Positions 5,913-6,024 of a stretch of DNA of 6,024 bases are shown here, piece by piece. The position numbers were made by a program, and so were the translations under genes. Position 1 is the stretch's first letter. Each line of letters begins with the position of its first letter. Below the pieces are notes generated by a model that did not search any database, had not been told where the DNA came from, and saw only the letters and a program-made list of their open reading frames with translations. This DNA comes from Bifidobacterium breve (lineage in GTDB: Bacteria; Actinomycetota; Actinomycetes; S36-B12), in assembly GCA_945900705.1 (NCBI GenBank), contig CAMDKJ010000108.1, forward strand, positions 1 to 6,024, in the 5' to 3' direction.

Positions 5913-6024
5913 GTGCAAGAGTTATTGGTCGCTGTCGGCGCAGCGCGATACCTAGACCACGACGTTGTCCTTGAACTCGATGATCTCCACCCAGCCTCAC
6001 ATGCCGCACTGCAAATTCGGGTAA
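5913..6024 (+). CDS. NuoD-like protein (complex I 49-kDa / NiFe-hydrogenase large-subunit family), 5' end only
   Basis: The frame opened by GTG at 5913 runs to the window end without a stop, giving 37 codons. The visible protein, beginning MQELLVAVGAARYL, places VVLELDDLHPASHAALQIRV (18-37) over the N-terminal strand and quinone-site loop of NuoD, usually written GPQHPxTHGVLRL. Both histidines of that loop are kept (His26, His30; His30 aligns with the quinone-site histidine of Nqo4), but GPQ is replaced by DDL and HG by HA. This suggests a divergent NuoD paralogue rather than the core nuo-operon subunit. The gap to the methyltransferase stop is 12 bp, so the pair is probably co-transcribed. 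A weak GATGAG precedes the start. An ATG at 5905 is in another frame and soon stops. The call rests on a short N-terminal match, so confidence is moderate; cofactor-binding regions are out of view. Confidence 0.68.
   Translation, partial: MQELLVAVGAARYLDHDVVLELDDLHPASHAALQIRV

Noticed and set aside
5898..5915. The methyltransferase TGA and the NuoD-like GTG are in the same frame, 12 bp apart, raising the idea of readthrough or a broken fusion gene
   Set aside because: Both products have natural family ends here, and the two are expected to be separate proteins; a shared frame occurs by chance one time in three.

Overview
The window reads as a piece of an actinobacterial (Actinomycetota) chromosome. 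The reasons are the neighbourhood (DUF2520-panC next to nadB-nadC and coaX, with a divergent MidA-type methyltransferase followed by a NuoD-like gene), the actinobacterial flavour of the protein motifs, GTG starts, and promoter/start arrangements that look leaderless. Base composition looks like high-50s percent GC by eye, low for a streptomycete or mycobacterium. Together with the very tight gene packing, this hints at a small-genome, perhaps uncultivated, actinobacterium (inference).

Positions 1-4890, minus strand: one cofactor-biosynthesis operon of five genes, transcribed from high to low coordinates. The order is a DUF2520 Rossmann protein (4890-4006), panC (4009-3155), nadB (3158-1488), nadC (1491-613) and coaX (612 to beyond position 1, 3' end missing). 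The first three junctions are 4-bp ATGA stop/start overlaps. At the fourth, the coaX GTG directly follows the nadC TAA with no gap. The operon combines part of pantothenate/CoA synthesis (PanC, CoaX, and possibly the DUF2520 protein as a reductase) with two of the three dedicated steps of de novo NAD synthesis from aspartate (NadB, NadC). The partners nadA and panD are not in this window.

Positions 4891-4979: an 89-bp divergent intergenic region. Each side has a TAnnnT -10-like hexamer placed so that transcription would begin at, or within about two bases of, the GTG start codon. Neither start has a convincing Shine-Dalgarno sequence. Both transcripts are therefore probably leaderless.

Positions 4980-6024, plus strand: a SAM-dependent methyltransferase of the MidA/NDUFAF7 family (4980-5900), then 12 bp later the first 37 codons of a NuoD-like (complex I 49-kDa / hydrogenase large subunit family) gene that runs off the window. 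The mitochondrial member NDUFAF7 dimethylates an arginine of NDUFS2, the NuoD homologue, so this adjacency suggests an enzyme-substrate pair. This is the most interesting hypothesis in the window.

No RNA genes, mobile elements, CRISPR arrays, integration sites or clear terminators were seen. Both ends of the window cut through genes. The only stretch without a gene is the 89-bp divergent region plus the 12-bp gap before the NuoD-like gene.
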